DNA from: Paenibacillus sp. R14(2021) | GTDB taxonomy: Bacteria; Bacillota; Bacilli; Paenibacillales; Paenibacillaceae | Direction: 5' to 3' | DNA: 64,000 nt | Assembly (NCBI RefSeq): GCF_019431355.1 | Contig: NZ_CP080269.1 | Coordinates: 4,831,001 to 4,895,000 of the forward strand | Shown: positions 1-9,055 of the stretch, in pieces | How the letters are laid out: the number at the start of each line of letters is the position of its first letter | Position numbering within the stretch: the stretch's first letter is position 1 | Program-made: the position numbers and the translations under genes | The notes under the pieces: model-generated | Databases searched by the model: none | Seen by the model: only the letters and a program-made list of their open reading frames with translations | What the model was told of the DNA's origin: nothing

Positions 1-1515
1 GGTCAGCCGCCGTTTTTACCGGAAGTAACGGCTGCGAGTGTCCGTATACCGTCGGTTGAACGTCTCTTGGGCAGATCTCTGCCCGTAGATATCAAATTGG
101 CCGAGGATTACTTGACTGGTGGCATGGATCCGCAAAATAACCGAGGCGAGCTATTTGCGGAGCTCCCGACAAGCCTTGCCCTGCCTATTCCACCGGAGTT
201 GACAGGAGGGTTGGTTAAGCCGGATATGTCCATCGCGGGGCTTTCCCGATTGCTTGGTCCCGTCGATAAACTGGATCAATTCCGTAACAATAAACTGGAC
301 ACGAGCATGTTTGACAAAGCCAGCTTCCTAGGCGGCATTACGTTGAAGGATATTCTGATCGAGGCAGGAAGTTTGGATCTTGATCACTTTGAGCACGCAG
401 ACTTGCCTGTAGAGGATTTGCTTGCCAAACTCGACAAGCCCAGCTTCAAGTTGAAAATTCCGCTGCTGACCAGCCGCGAGATCTATCCGCCTGGCGTAGA
501 TCCGAAGAAGCCGACGGCTCCTCCGATTGCCGTCGAAACGCGGTTCTTGTGGAAGCCGGATATCAGAGATCATACCATCGGGCCGTTTCAGTTCCAACCA
601 GAAGCCGCATTAGGCCAACTGATTCTCCGTACGATCCTCGTGACGCCTTTAAATGGCGATCCGTTAACGTTCGAGGTATACGGACAATTGAAGAAATTTA
701 AATTGGCGTTTGCCAATGCGCTCAACCTGGACTTCGAATCGCTCAGCTTCCGCAGCGTGGATGGCAAGAAGGCGGACGTCAGCGTGGAAGGGCTGGCGTT
801 AACATTCACGGGTCCGCTGAAATTCGTCGATACGCTTAAGAACATTATTCCATCTAACGGTTTCAGCGACCCTCCGTTCTTGGACGTAACGGCTTCGGGG
901 ATCCGAGCCGGATACACGCTTAGTGTGCCGACCGTCAACGTAGGCATCTTCAGTTTACAAAACCTGAGCTTGGGTGCGGCTCTAACGCTGCCTTTTGTCA
1001 ATCAACCTGCGGGCATCCGCTTCAACATCTCTGAACGGGAAAAACCCTTCTTGGTCACGGTCGGTCTATTTGGCGGCAGCGGATTCTTCGCCTTGTCGCT
1101 TAACGCGCATGGAATCGAACAGATTGAAGCTGCTATCGAGTTCGGAGGAAATGTCAGCTTGGACCTTGGCGTGGCAAGCGGCGGCATCTCCGTCATGGCG
1201 GGCATCTACTTCGGCATGGACAAAGACAACGTCATGCTTACGGGATATTTAAGATGCGGAGGGTACCTCAGCGTACTTGGCCTGATCTCTCTTTCGGTCG
1301 AGTTTTATTTGGGATTCTCGTACCTCGATAAGGGCAACGAAAAAGGAGAAGTATGGGGGCAAGCCACCGTAACCGTCTGTATCGATATCGCCTTTTTCAG
1401 TAAAAGCGTCGAGTTGAAGGTGGAACGAAGGTTCGCCGGCGCAGCGGGAGACCCTACGTTCGGCCAGCTTGTCTCTCCAAGCGAATGGGAGAATTATTGC
1501 GAAGCATTTGCCTGA
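1..1515 (+). CDS. Large beta-rich protein of unknown function, 5' end outside the window
   Basis: The reading frame is open from the first base, so the true start lies upstream; the TTG at 67 is only the first start-like codon seen and has no ribosome site. At least 504 residues are visible. No catalytic motif is recognised. The N-terminal half is rich in acidic and leucine residues. The C-terminal 250 residues alternate short hydrophobic strands and glycine turns (GLFGGSGFFALSLNAHG, GGYLSVLGLISLSVEFYLGF), which resembles the repeated beta structure of DUF6603-like proteins; that resemblance is from memory and weak. The next gene starts 25 bases after the stop, so the two are likely co-transcribed. 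It has the same orientation as the 1409-aa and hemopexin genes and probably belongs to one cassette with them. No membrane anchor or signal peptide can be judged because the N-terminus is missing. Confidence 0.7.
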   Translation, partial: GQPPFLPEVTAASVRIPSVERLLGRSLPVDIKLAEDYLTGGMDPQNNRGELFAELPTSLALPIPPELTGGLVKPDMSIAGLSRLLGPVDKLDQFRNNKLDTSMFDKASFLGGITLKDILIEAGSLDLDHFEHADLPVEDLLAKLDKPSFKLKIPLLTSREIYPPGVDPKKPTAPPIAVETRFLWKPDIRDHTIGPFQFQPEAALGQLILRTILVTPLNGDPLTFEVYGQLKKFKLAFANALNLDFESLSFRSVDGKKADVSVEGLALTFTGPLKFVDTLKNIIPSNGFSDPPFLDVTASGIRAGYTLSVPTVNVGIFSLQNLSLGAALTLPFVNQPAGIRFNISEREKPFLVTVGLFGGSGFFALSLNAHGIEQIEAAIEFGGNVSLDLGVASGGISVMAGIYFGMDKDNVMLTGYLRCGGYLSVLGLISLSVEFYLGFSYLDKGNEKGEVWGQATVTVCIDIAFFSKSVELKVERRFAGAAGDPTFGQLVSPSEWENYCEAFA

Positions 1516-1540
1516 ACGAGTAAGAAAGGAGCTTATGCGG

Positions 1541-4500
1541 ATGACCCTAACGCAAGACATTCTCTGGATCGCGCTCCCGGGCGGCGTACGCGCAGAAGAC
1601 GACAAACGTTATCTTCGTTTGTCCGTCTTCGTAAACCCGCGGCTGCGCTCCGACGAAGGAATGACGCTTAGGCAATACCCTGATTTTCTAGACTGGGGGG
1701 CGCTTATGCAGCCTGGTCTGTCGATGTTCACCGTCCGTTTGGATGACGGGACAGAGGTACGCTCGGTCGTTACAAGTAATCCGCCAGACGCCGTTTTGTG
1801 GCGAGCATTCTTCCATGAAGAGATACCCGTCCGTCCTTATCAATTCGAAGATTATTCCAACCGGCCGATTGTAAGTTTTCCTGCCGATGCCATTCTGAAG
1901 GATATCAAGACCTGTTACCAACAAATCGCGGCTAAGTCCCCATACGATCACCCTGCAATCAAAAAAACGACGAATGACGAGGAAGGGCAGCTTAGTTTGG
2001 AAGAAGCTTTCGGGGACTTGCGCAAGCTTCACCTCCCATATGAAGACGATCACACGCCGCTTAACGATCGGCTAAATGCTTCCATTGAGAGATCACGCAG
2101 GGACGCTCGTCGCAGGAGCGCTCAAGGGGTGATCGGGGGAGGTCCGTACATCCCGGATGGAATCGGAGGCGCAGCTGATCCATTCTTCCGAACCGCTCTA
2201 TTCCATTATCGTCCCCCCATGGCCAAACCGGTCGATCTGCCGCAAGGCCCGGCTGCGCGTGCCGGCTTCGAGGAGGAGTTTGATTTTCACCAGATGGTAT
2301 CCGCGCTCGGAGACTTTCCCCAAATCCTTCGCCGATTGGGATTGATTATCGACTTGGAGATCGACGCTGCCGATTTACCGCCGTCAAGCGAGTTGGCGCC
2401 GAGAAGCCTGTCCGTCCTTCCTAGCTGGAACTCATCATTGCCCAGGAAGCAGCCTGGCTTGACGACATGGACAGCCGACTACTACCCATGGACGAAGTTC
2501 ATTCACAGCGAGCAGGGCGGCCAGACGTTGTTTGCGGCGCACTCGGCCAATGGGGAATTTGTCGCGGGATTAGTGAATCCGGGCGATGAGCTGGGCCTTG
2601 AACAAGTAGACGTAGACGGTGCTGCGCTCAAAACGTTGAATTTGGTTGAAACGCTGGGAAGGGCGATAAAGGAGGAATCACTAGCAATCGACGCTCCGGA
2701 AAAAGCGGGCGTTCCTTCGCTGCGTACGGGAAGCATCTCAATCTTCCGTAAAGGCAATGCGAATCGTCGTTATGAATCCTTCGTACGGTCGACGAAGCTC
2801 AATGAATGTCTATCGTCCGACCCGCCTATTGTTACTGCGCTTTATGCCGAAGATTTGACCCGCGGCTATCGAATGGATGTGTATGAGGAACGGTCGGGAA
2901 AATGGCATTCCCTTCACCAGCGCATAGGAAGTTATGCAACACCTGGCGCTCCGGGCGTTATCCCGGATGACATCAACGATGAGGGGTATGTCCAAGCAAG
3001 TGTAACCGGGCCGGTACGCGATCAAGGCGTCCCCCGTGATCCGGGAGAGGAGCTTTACGTTCACGAATCGTTGTTCAGTTGGGATGGTTGGAGTTTATCG
3101 GCGCCGCGACCCGGATTGAGCATCAGCCGCAGCGCACGTGCCCCGGATCCAAGCGATCCGGATTCGATGCCGCAGCGCGTCGAGAACACAGCCATGACAA
3201 GGCTCGGCTTGGAGACGAAATTTAAGGTTCAACCAGGGACGCTTCCCAGGCTGCGGTTCGGACAGGGTTACCGGATCAGGCTGCGCGCCGTCGATCTTGC
3301 TGGCAACAGTCCTGCATTAGAAGAAGCGAATACGCTTGAGTCGGTATTGCCTCCTCCGCGAGAGCTGGCTCTGATTTACCGTCGATTCGAACCCATACCT
3401 CCGCCTGAGTTGATTCCATGCCAGTTATATAGTACCGACGGCAATACGGAACATCCCGAAGCGACTGCTTATGCGGAGGGGGAATCGCTGGAAAGGTTGG
3501 TCATTCGCAGCAATTTCGAGCTATCGTCAGAGGAGTACGTCGAACTGCGCCCTGCCTATCGGCCTTATAACGACAGGCACATCGCTGCTCCCAAGGCCTC
3601 GCTTCAACTCGTTGAGCTGCATGGTTTGCTGGACGAGGCATTGGATGCCAAGAGCGCAGGGCTGACGCCGCAGGAAATCCGGGAACGCGTTCTGAATGTG
3701 TACGAGACTGTGGCCTTGCGGGAATCAGGTTCATGGAATGATCAGGAGCTGCCTTCGGTGAGATTCGTACGGACGGGGCAAGAAGAAGGGCCGGGGGAAG
3801 GGTACGCCGTCCATACGGAGGAGCAAGCCATCCTTCCTTATCTTCCCGACCCTTGGTCCGCCGGTGTCGTCTTTCAAGGTTTGCCCGGCATTGCACCGGA
3901 TGAACGGCTGTCTATTCCTTTTGGCGGACCGATCTGGTATGAGGCTGCGCCCTTCAGGCTGCGTTTAATCGAAGGCGATGGAGCTCCCGAGTGGGAAAGT
4001 TCGGAGCGCGTGCTGAAGATCTACCTCCCAAAATCGGGAATTGCTCGGGTGCGTATTAGTTCCATGTTCGCCGGCGATTTGGATGCAATGGGTTTGTGGC
4101 AATGGCTAATAGAAGCAGCGGAGAACGGCGCCGTATCCTTTGAAAGGTTATCCGAGCTCAAGCAAGCCATTCATGATGGCCGGCATTGGATGTTCACTCC
4201 GTATCGGGATATCACTCTCGTTCATGCGGTTCAGCAGCCGTTAGCCGCACCAGAGCCTAAACTGACCGCCAATCGCTCGCAGGGTGAGACAGTCGCCTGG
4301 CTTCAGGGAGAGATCTACCTGCATGCTCCCAGCACGGCCAAACTAGATATTGTGGCGAGTTGGAAGGAACCGCGCGATGAGCTGTCTCTCAATGCGAATA
4401 AGAATGATCTGAATGTCAGCGCGCATGTAATGGAAATCCCGACCGTACAAGATGACGGTGAACCTATTCTATTGACGTATAGCGACATTGTCCCTGACCC

Positions 4501-5770
4501 ATTGCGGCTGGAGTCAGATAAGATTCTCGTATTTCGCGCTGACCAGGCCGGCGAGGCCCGCAAGTGGCATCAGGAGGCACTAGATGGATTGCCGGCTTCA
4601 GATACAATTCGGCGGCGATATCACCAGAATCAGATTAACTTGGCAAGCAAGATTACCGCACACGAGTTCGGCGACACCAAATACCGCCGTGTTCGTTATA
4701 AGGTCAAGGCAACGACTCGATTCCGCGAATACTTCCCGCAACAGATGACAACCGAGGAACTTCTCCGGGAGAGCGAGGAAACGGTTGTCGATATTCTAAG
4801 CTCGGCTCGCCCTGCGGCGCCCCGTGTACGGTATGTACTACCGACGTACGCCTGGGAGGAGGGTAATGGCGATGAAGACGGGAGCTTAAGGAGTACACGA
4901 AAGGGAGGGGGGCTGCGGGTATATCTCGATCGTCCTTGGTGGTCTTCGGGAGACGGAGAAATGCTGGGCGTCATTCTGGGTCATGATCTCTCGGTTCCGC
5001 AAGAACCGCTCTACAACTATTCGACGCATTGGGGTCAAGATCCGGTATGGCAATCTCCGGGGCTGCCGATGCCGCGAACGGCCAGCTTCAAAAACAGCAG
5101 TCATGTTTACGCAAATGTGAAAATGGCCGAACTAGCAAACACGTTCGTAAGCGTTGCCGTTTTTCCAGTCAAGTGGGATGATTCGCGCGAGCTGTGGTAC
5201 AGCGATATGGAGCTCGATACATCTGATGCCTATTTTCCGTTCATTCGCCTTGCACTCGCCCGTTTCCAGCCGAACTCCTTGACGGACGGTCATGGGAATC
5301 TTGACGCAAGGATGCAGCTGGACCTTCGCTTGTCGTCCGTCGTACTTGCCGATATCGTTCAGACAGCACCCGACCGGATCTGCACGGTTACTAGAATTGG
5401 CGTGGCACCGGGTGGATACGGCATTTCCGTAAGCGGGGTAACCTATACAGCGAGACGTTCGACGAACGGTAATCTGGTCATACCGGCTTCAAGCCAGGTG
5501 GAAGTAAACGTGCAACGCCGCGATACCGAGATCGAAGACGAAACGATCGGATGGGTCGATCTTCCCTTAAGATTCATGCTGGACGCAGGCGTACCGGATG
5601 CCCTTGGCAGAGTCGTTTGGCAGGGCCAATTCCAAATTCCCCAGGAATACCTAGGGGAGACGCTTAGACTCGTCGTTCAGGAATTCGAGACGCTGGACGC
5701 CGCGGTACCATCTGAAGTTCGCGATGTGACGATGACACGTCTGGTTTACGTGGATATCTTACAGCTGTAA
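1541..5770 (+). CDS. 1409-aa protein of unknown function
   Basis: The frame is open from 1469, but AAAGGAG at 1525-1531 sits 9 bases before the ATG at 1541, which is therefore preferred and removes the overlap with the previous gene. The ATG at 1535 is also possible but has a 3-base spacer. No signal peptide, transmembrane segment or catalytic motif is recognised. The protein is a long mosaic of beta-rich stretches, with a segment near residues 575-600 (RLRAVDLAGNSPALEEAN) of the kind found in fibronectin-like or Ig-like modules. It lies between a beta-rich protein and a hemopexin-repeat protein, with only a 53-base gap to the latter. Such large companions without signal peptides could be structural or secreted by an unusual route, but this is speculation. 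I do not recognise the family. Confidence 0.8.
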   Translation: MTLTQDILWIALPGGVRAEDDKRYLRLSVFVNPRLRSDEGMTLRQYPDFLDWGALMQPGLSMFTVRLDDGTEVRSVVTSNPPDAVLWRAFFHEEIPVRPYQFEDYSNRPIVSFPADAILKDIKTCYQQIAAKSPYDHPAIKKTTNDEEGQLSLEEAFGDLRKLHLPYEDDHTPLNDRLNASIERSRRDARRRSAQGVIGGGPYIPDGIGGAADPFFRTALFHYRPPMAKPVDLPQGPAARAGFEEEFDFHQMVSALGDFPQILRRLGLIIDLEIDAADLPPSSELAPRSLSVLPSWNSSLPRKQPGLTTWTADYYPWTKFIHSEQGGQTLFAAHSANGEFVAGLVNPGDELGLEQVDVDGAALKTLNLVETLGRAIKEESLAIDAPEKAGVPSLRTGSISIFRKGNANRRYESFVRSTKLNECLSSDPPIVTALYAEDLTRGYRMDVYEERSGKWHSLHQRIGSYATPGAPGVIPDDINDEGYVQASVTGPVRDQGVPRDPGEELYVHESLFSWDGWSLSAPRPGLSISRSARAPDPSDPDSMPQRVENTAMTRLGLETKFKVQPGTLPRLRFGQGYRIRLRAVDLAGNSPALEEANTLESVLPPPRELALIYRRFEPIPPPELIPCQLYSTDGNTEHPEATAYAEGESLERLVIRSNFELSSEEYVELRPAYRPYNDRHIAAPKASLQLVELHGLLDEALDAKSAGLTPQEIRERVLNVYETVALRESGSWNDQELPSVRFVRTGQEEGPGEGYAVHTEEQAILPYLPDPWSAGVVFQGLPGIAPDERLSIPFGGPIWYEAAPFRLRLIEGDGAPEWESSERVLKIYLPKSGIARVRISSMFAGDLDAMGLWQWLIEAAENGAVSFERLSELKQAIHDGRHWMFTPYRDITLVHAVQQPLAAPEPKLTANRSQGETVAWLQGEIYLHAPSTAKLDIVASWKEPRDELSLNANKNDLNVSAHVMEIPTVQDDGEPILLTYSDIVPDPLRLESDKILVFRADQAGEARKWHQEALDGLPASDTIRRRYHQNQINLASKITAHEFGDTKYRRVRYKVKATTRFREYFPQQMTTEELLRESEETVVDILSSARPAAPRVRYVLPTYAWEEGNGDEDGSLRSTRKGGGLRVYLDRPWWSSGDGEMLGVILGHDLSVPQEPLYNYSTHWGQDPVWQSPGLPMPRTASFKNSSHVYANVKMAELANTFVSVAVFPVKWDDSRELWYSDMELDTSDAYFPFIRLALARFQPNSLTDGHGNLDARMQLDLRLSSVVLADIVQTAPDRICTVTRIGVAPGGYGISVSGVTYTARRSTNGNLVIPASSQVEVNVQRRDTEIEDETIGWVDLPLRFMLDAGVPDALGRVVWQGQFQIPQEYLGETLRLVVQEFETLDAAVPSEVRDVTMTRLVYVDILQL

Positions 5771-5823
5771 GGGTAGATCGGTGAATGTCTACAAATTTGG
5801 AAAATTTGAGAGGAGAACGAACG

Positions 5824-7140
5824 ATGTCTGAAATTAAATCCGCTATTGCATGGCCTAATGGGAAATCCTACTTATTCAGAAATAACGATTATATTCGATT
5901 CGATTTCGAAAGCGGATCACAGGATCAGGACGCGCAATCCATGGCTCAATGGAGAGGGCTTCGTATGGAAGCGCCGGATGCTGCGGTCTATTGGGGGTTT
6001 GGCAAAGCTCACTTCTTCTATGGAGATGAATATGTCCGATATGACGTTCGCAATGATGGAGTGGACGAATGGTATCTCGCTCCGAATCCCCCTCGCAAAA
6101 TAGCCGACCAATGGCCGGGAGTTTGGCCGGATCGTATCGATGCCGCCGTAAACTGGGGGAATGGCAAACTTTATTTTTTCCGCGGCTCTGAATATTTGCG
6201 TTACGACATCACGCTGGACCGTGTCGACCCCGAGTACCCTAAGCCAATCGGCGATTGGTGGCCTGGCGTCTGGCCGGATAACATCGATGCCGTACTCTAT
6301 CAAGGCGGGCAGAAGGCCTATTTCTTCAAAGGCAGTGAGTACCGCCGATATGACTTGGATGCGGACTGCGTGGATGCAAGCGGGCAAATAGACGATTTAG
6401 TATTAGATCCGGTTCCATCAGGCATGTGGACGCCAGCCCGGGAATTAACAGTAGAGCAAGCGAACAAAGCCATGGGATACCTTATCCAGAACGGCAAACT
6501 TTCCTTAAAAGCGACTCAAACCCCATACAACGGCGATTGGTCGACCAACATCCAGTCGCCCAGACCAACGCAGCGCGTCGCGGTATCGCCCGCAACGATC
6601 AATCATATCGATTTAATCAATGAGAATAATGTTGGAGTTGCAGTCATCGACAACGTCGACCAGCGTATGTTAGTTTGCTTGTACCGTTTGACCCGATGGG
6701 TGAATGCCTCGCAGCCCGATATTTCTGCTATTCGGCACTTAGGCATTGGACATGGCGGCCAGAACCCTAATGATTGTCACAACCAAGGGAGAGCGATGGA
6801 TTTTTCCGGCCTCGAGGGGACTTTTATGGAGGTTGCTTTTAACCGCCAGATTGCACGAGACTGGGGGAATAAGCCGGAGATACCGGGAAAGGCCTTGCGT
6901 CTTGATCCGGCAGTGGATCCATTGGCACATGAACTCTTCTTAAAGGTATTCAACTTTGCTTCTTTCGAATGCGAAAACAATGGGATAGGTGCTGCTAACA
7001 CGTGGTCCGGTAAAGCAATCGGTGATATCGGCGGTTTTGTTATCCATCCGGATTATGTAGATGATCCACATTCCGTAAAGAAGCTAAGAGCGGCTCACTT
7101 CGACCACATTCATATGCAGATTGGCCCTACGTTTATTTAG
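5824..7140 (+). CDS. Hemopexin-repeat protein with C-terminal LAS-type metallopeptidase domain
   Basis: The start is the ATG at 5824, 8 bases after AGGAG (5811-5815); this gives 438 aa. Residues about 5-195 hold four hemopexin-type repeats, each with a DAAV.W..GK.YFF.G.EY.RYD pattern (e.g. AAVNWGNGKLYFFRGSEYLR). Residues about 270-438 carry the zinc-site pattern of LAS (M15/D-Ala-D-Ala carboxypeptidase-like) enzymes: H319 and D326 in HNQGRAMDF, and D427 with H428/H430 in HFDHIHMQ. The family usually cleaves peptidoglycan peptides; hemopexin propellers bind proteins or metals. No signal peptide is seen. It is the last gene of the cassette and is followed by a strong terminator. The target is unknown; a wall-degrading effector or a toxin-like protein would fit the domains, but this is inference. 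Confidence 0.8.
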   Translation: MSEIKSAIAWPNGKSYLFRNNDYIRFDFESGSQDQDAQSMAQWRGLRMEAPDAAVYWGFGKAHFFYGDEYVRYDVRNDGVDEWYLAPNPPRKIADQWPGVWPDRIDAAVNWGNGKLYFFRGSEYLRYDITLDRVDPEYPKPIGDWWPGVWPDNIDAVLYQGGQKAYFFKGSEYRRYDLDADCVDASGQIDDLVLDPVPSGMWTPARELTVEQANKAMGYLIQNGKLSLKATQTPYNGDWSTNIQSPRPTQRVAVSPATINHIDLINENNVGVAVIDNVDQRMLVCLYRLTRWVNASQPDISAIRHLGIGHGGQNPNDCHNQGRAMDFSGLEGTFMEVAFNRQIARDWGNKPEIPGKALRLDPAVDPLAHELFLKVFNFASFECENNGIGAANTWSGKAIGDIGGFVIHPDYVDDPHSVKKLRAAHFDHIHMQIGPTFI

Positions 7141-7206
7141 CGGGCAGAAGAACAGCGAAGGGCAGCATGACGCGGCATTCTGAGTCTTAATAAAGGTCTT
7201 ATACTT

Positions 7207-7248
7207 AAGGAACTCCGGTTCGGAATTAACGTCGGAGTTCCTTTTTTA
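7207..7248 (+). terminator. Rho-independent terminator after the hemopexin gene
   Basis: The 11-bp arms AAGGAACTCCG (7207-7217) and CGGAGTTCCTT (7233-7243) are perfectly complementary, with a 15-base loop and a T-run directly after. It ends the cassette at 1-7140. Confidence 0.9.
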
Positions 7249-7351
7249 TTTGGCTGATTACAATTACGTGATTGGGAAGAACAGAGGTCTACCGAAGCGA
7301 TCCTTCTAATAGGTATCTAGGGAGCTCCATTACCTAGTAAGGGGGAGAACC

Positions 7352-8134
7352 TTGGGCTATTACATTACGGTAGAACCTGGCGTGAGGGTATATGTGCAGG
7401 ACTTGCTCCCGACGGGGAACAGGACGATTTTATTTATTCACGGCTGGCCGCTCAGCCATCAGCAGTATGAGTACCAATACGACGTGCTTCCATCGTACGA
7501 CGTCCGCTGCATCGGTATGGATTGGAGGGGATTCGGGAAATCGGATAAGCCTTATACGGGATACAGTCTGGATCGCTTGGCGGACGACATTCGGGCCGTT
7601 ATCGACGCGCTGCAGCTGCGCAATATCACGCTGGCGGGGCATTCGGCGGGCGGCGCACTGATCGTCCGCTATATGGCCAGGCATCAGGGCCACGGCGTAT
7701 CCAAGCTCGTGATGATCGATGCGCAGTCGCCGGGGTCCGTGCCGCAGCAGGCCGCCAATGCGTTCATCGAGCAAACGTTGTCGGACCGGCCATCGCTGCT
7801 TGCGGGGCTGCCGAATCAATTCTTTTTTCGACACAGCACGGGACCGTTCGCGGATTGGTTCTTTCAAGTCGGACTCCAGGGAGCGGGCTGGGCGACGGCG
7901 GCGTCAATGATGACGTTAAGGGATCAGAACGTGCGGAACGATCTGGGGACGATCTGCGTACCGACATTGATTGCGCACGGCATCCATGACCAGGTCGTGC
8001 CGTTCGCGAATGCGCAGGAAACCCATCAGTTAATCAAAGGCTCGGTACTTGTTCCGTTCCAATACAGCGGCCATGTGCCGTTTCTGGACGAACGCGAACG
8101 ATTCAATCAGGTCCTGCTGCAGTTTATCTGCTGA
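7352..8134 (+). CDS. Alpha/beta hydrolase, haloperoxidase/lipase-like
   Basis: This is a 260-aa single-domain alpha/beta hydrolase. The oxyanion-hole motif HGWP is at 30-33, the nucleophile elbow GHSAG places Ser98, and Asp213 (HGIHDQVVP) and His241 (SGHVPF) complete the triad. Length and layout fit cofactor-free haloperoxidases, esterases and C-C hydrolases; the substrate cannot be told. The start is a TTG at 7352 just after GGGGGAG (7341-7347), a somewhat short spacer; no better start lies nearby. It is cytoplasmic, with no signal peptide. It stands alone between two terminators and faces the Mrr-like gene tail to tail. Confidence 0.85.
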   Translation: MGYYITVEPGVRVYVQDLLPTGNRTILFIHGWPLSHQQYEYQYDVLPSYDVRCIGMDWRGFGKSDKPYTGYSLDRLADDIRAVIDALQLRNITLAGHSAGGALIVRYMARHQGHGVSKLVMIDAQSPGSVPQQAANAFIEQTLSDRPSLLAGLPNQFFFRHSTGPFADWFFQVGLQGAGWATAASMMTLRDQNVRNDLGTICVPTLIAHGIHDQVVPFANAQETHQLIKGSVLVPFQYSGHVPFLDERERFNQVLLQFIC

Positions 8135-8184
8135 GTGTTACGCCCTTAAGAGCGTTAGATGACCCTATCAAGCAGGGAAGCGAG

Positions 8185-8211
8185 CTGGCCGAATGGCCGG
8201 TTTTCTTCTTT
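8185..8211 (+). terminator. Terminator after the alpha/beta hydrolase
   Basis: A short hairpin, CTGGCC (8185-8190) with GGCCGG (8195-8200) around a GAAT loop and including one G-T pair, is followed by TTTTCTTCTTT. It lies 50 bases past the hydrolase stop. Confidence 0.65.
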
Positions 8212-8235
8212 CTGGCCAGAAGAATATACGATTTG

Positions 8236-8249
8236 ACTTGTATACAAGT
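8236..8249. promoter_or_regulatory. GntR-type palindrome, apparently orphan
   Basis: ACTTGTATACAAGT is a perfect 14-bp palindrome. It matches the core of the operator known for the Bacillus gluconate repressor GntR (TTGTATACAA-type sites). It lies between the 3' ends of two convergent genes, where no promoter is expected, so it may be a leftover from a rearrangement or chance. Confidence 0.4.
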
Positions 8250-8334
8250 AGTCACTGACAAGGGTAGGTATAAGCCTGAAAAAGTAGATAGGTAAAACGT
8301 TTCAAAAGAAACATGGAAGTCGCTTAGTTAACTA

Positions 8335-8934
8335 TTAAGGGGAAAGTTTTGCAGAGACATTTGATGCAGACTTCTTGTTCGACTGCCATTTACTCCAATT
8401 ACGCAGCTTTTGTTCCAATAAACCACCGTGCCAGTATTCAACTTTAAATTGTTCGGCTTCCTTCTTAGCTTGCATGGTCAAATCGGAGGTTGTAATTAAC
8501 ATCGAGAGTACGCAGTTGTGATTTCTCTTGGCTGCTACAAGCTCCCGAACTACCGTGACTCCGACCGTATTGTGATCCGCATAGCATTTTGCTTGAACAG
8601 CGGTTCTTTCTCCTCGTTTATCTACGATTACAAGATCCACGCCTCCATCATTGCCGCCGACCCCAACTTCATGTACGGTATAACCTTGATCTCTAAAATA
8701 GAGAGCGAGTAGCCTTTCAAATTCAGCACCCGATATATCATTCAATTCACTCTTTAGGATAATATTATCTTCGTGACAAACCTTGGAGACTCGTCTGTTT
8801 GCCGTCGGCTTCGAATTTCTTTGATTAGGTTTCTTTGTGGTTTTCCTTTGCCGACGCTTTTTCTTCGGTTGCATGATGCCAGCCAGAGCACCCAGAGCGG
8901 CAACCGCTAAAATGAATAGTATAATTTCTTTCAT
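8335..8934 (-). CDS. Membrane-anchored Mrr-type restriction endonuclease
   Basis: This is a 199-aa protein. Residues 3-20 form a hydrophobic segment followed by a very basic stretch (KKKRRQRK), so the nuclease probably sits on the cytoplasmic side of the membrane. Residues about 66-180 are an Mrr-type PD-(D/E)XK domain: Glu71 or Glu73 in the first helix, Asp100 in GGVDLVIV, and Q115-A-K117 in VQAKCY. Related proteins act in type IV restriction of modified DNA. AAGGAG (8941-8946) precedes the ATG by 7 bases. The gene is divergent from the McrBC-like operon with 121 bases between starts, so both may share a control region. By eye it is more AT-rich than the sugar loci, which fits an acquired defence island. 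Confidence 0.82.
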   Translation of the reverse strand: MKEIILFILAVAALGALAGIMQPKKKRRQRKTTKKPNQRNSKPTANRRVSKVCHEDNIILKSELNDISGAEFERLLALYFRDQGYTVHEVGVGGNDGGVDLVIVDKRGERTAVQAKCYADHNTVGVTVVRELVAAKRNHNCVLSMLITTSDLTMQAKKEAEQFKVEYWHGGLLEQKLRNWSKWQSNKKSASNVSAKLSP

Positions 8935-9003
8935 TTCAAAGCTCCTTCTATACTGTGATACTATTATATCGGTTGCAACTAGCAGGACTTTCAGACTATG
9001 CTC

Positions 9004-9032
9004 TTGAATTCTATTACTATCCTACATATTAA
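9004..9032 (+). promoter_or_regulatory. Possible promoter of the McrBC-like operon
   Basis: TTGAAT (9004-9009), a 17-base spacer and TATTAA (9027-9032) lie 24 bases before the start codon. Each element matches the sigma-A consensus at four of six positions. Confidence 0.35.
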
Positions 9033-9055
9033 TCCCAGTTTGGAGCGAAGCGTTC

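Noticed and set aside
8290..8306. AAACGTTT core near the 3' end of the Mrr-type gene
   Set aside because: It resembles the LacI operators at 20526 and 25028, but lies between convergent gene ends and lacks the flanking symmetry.
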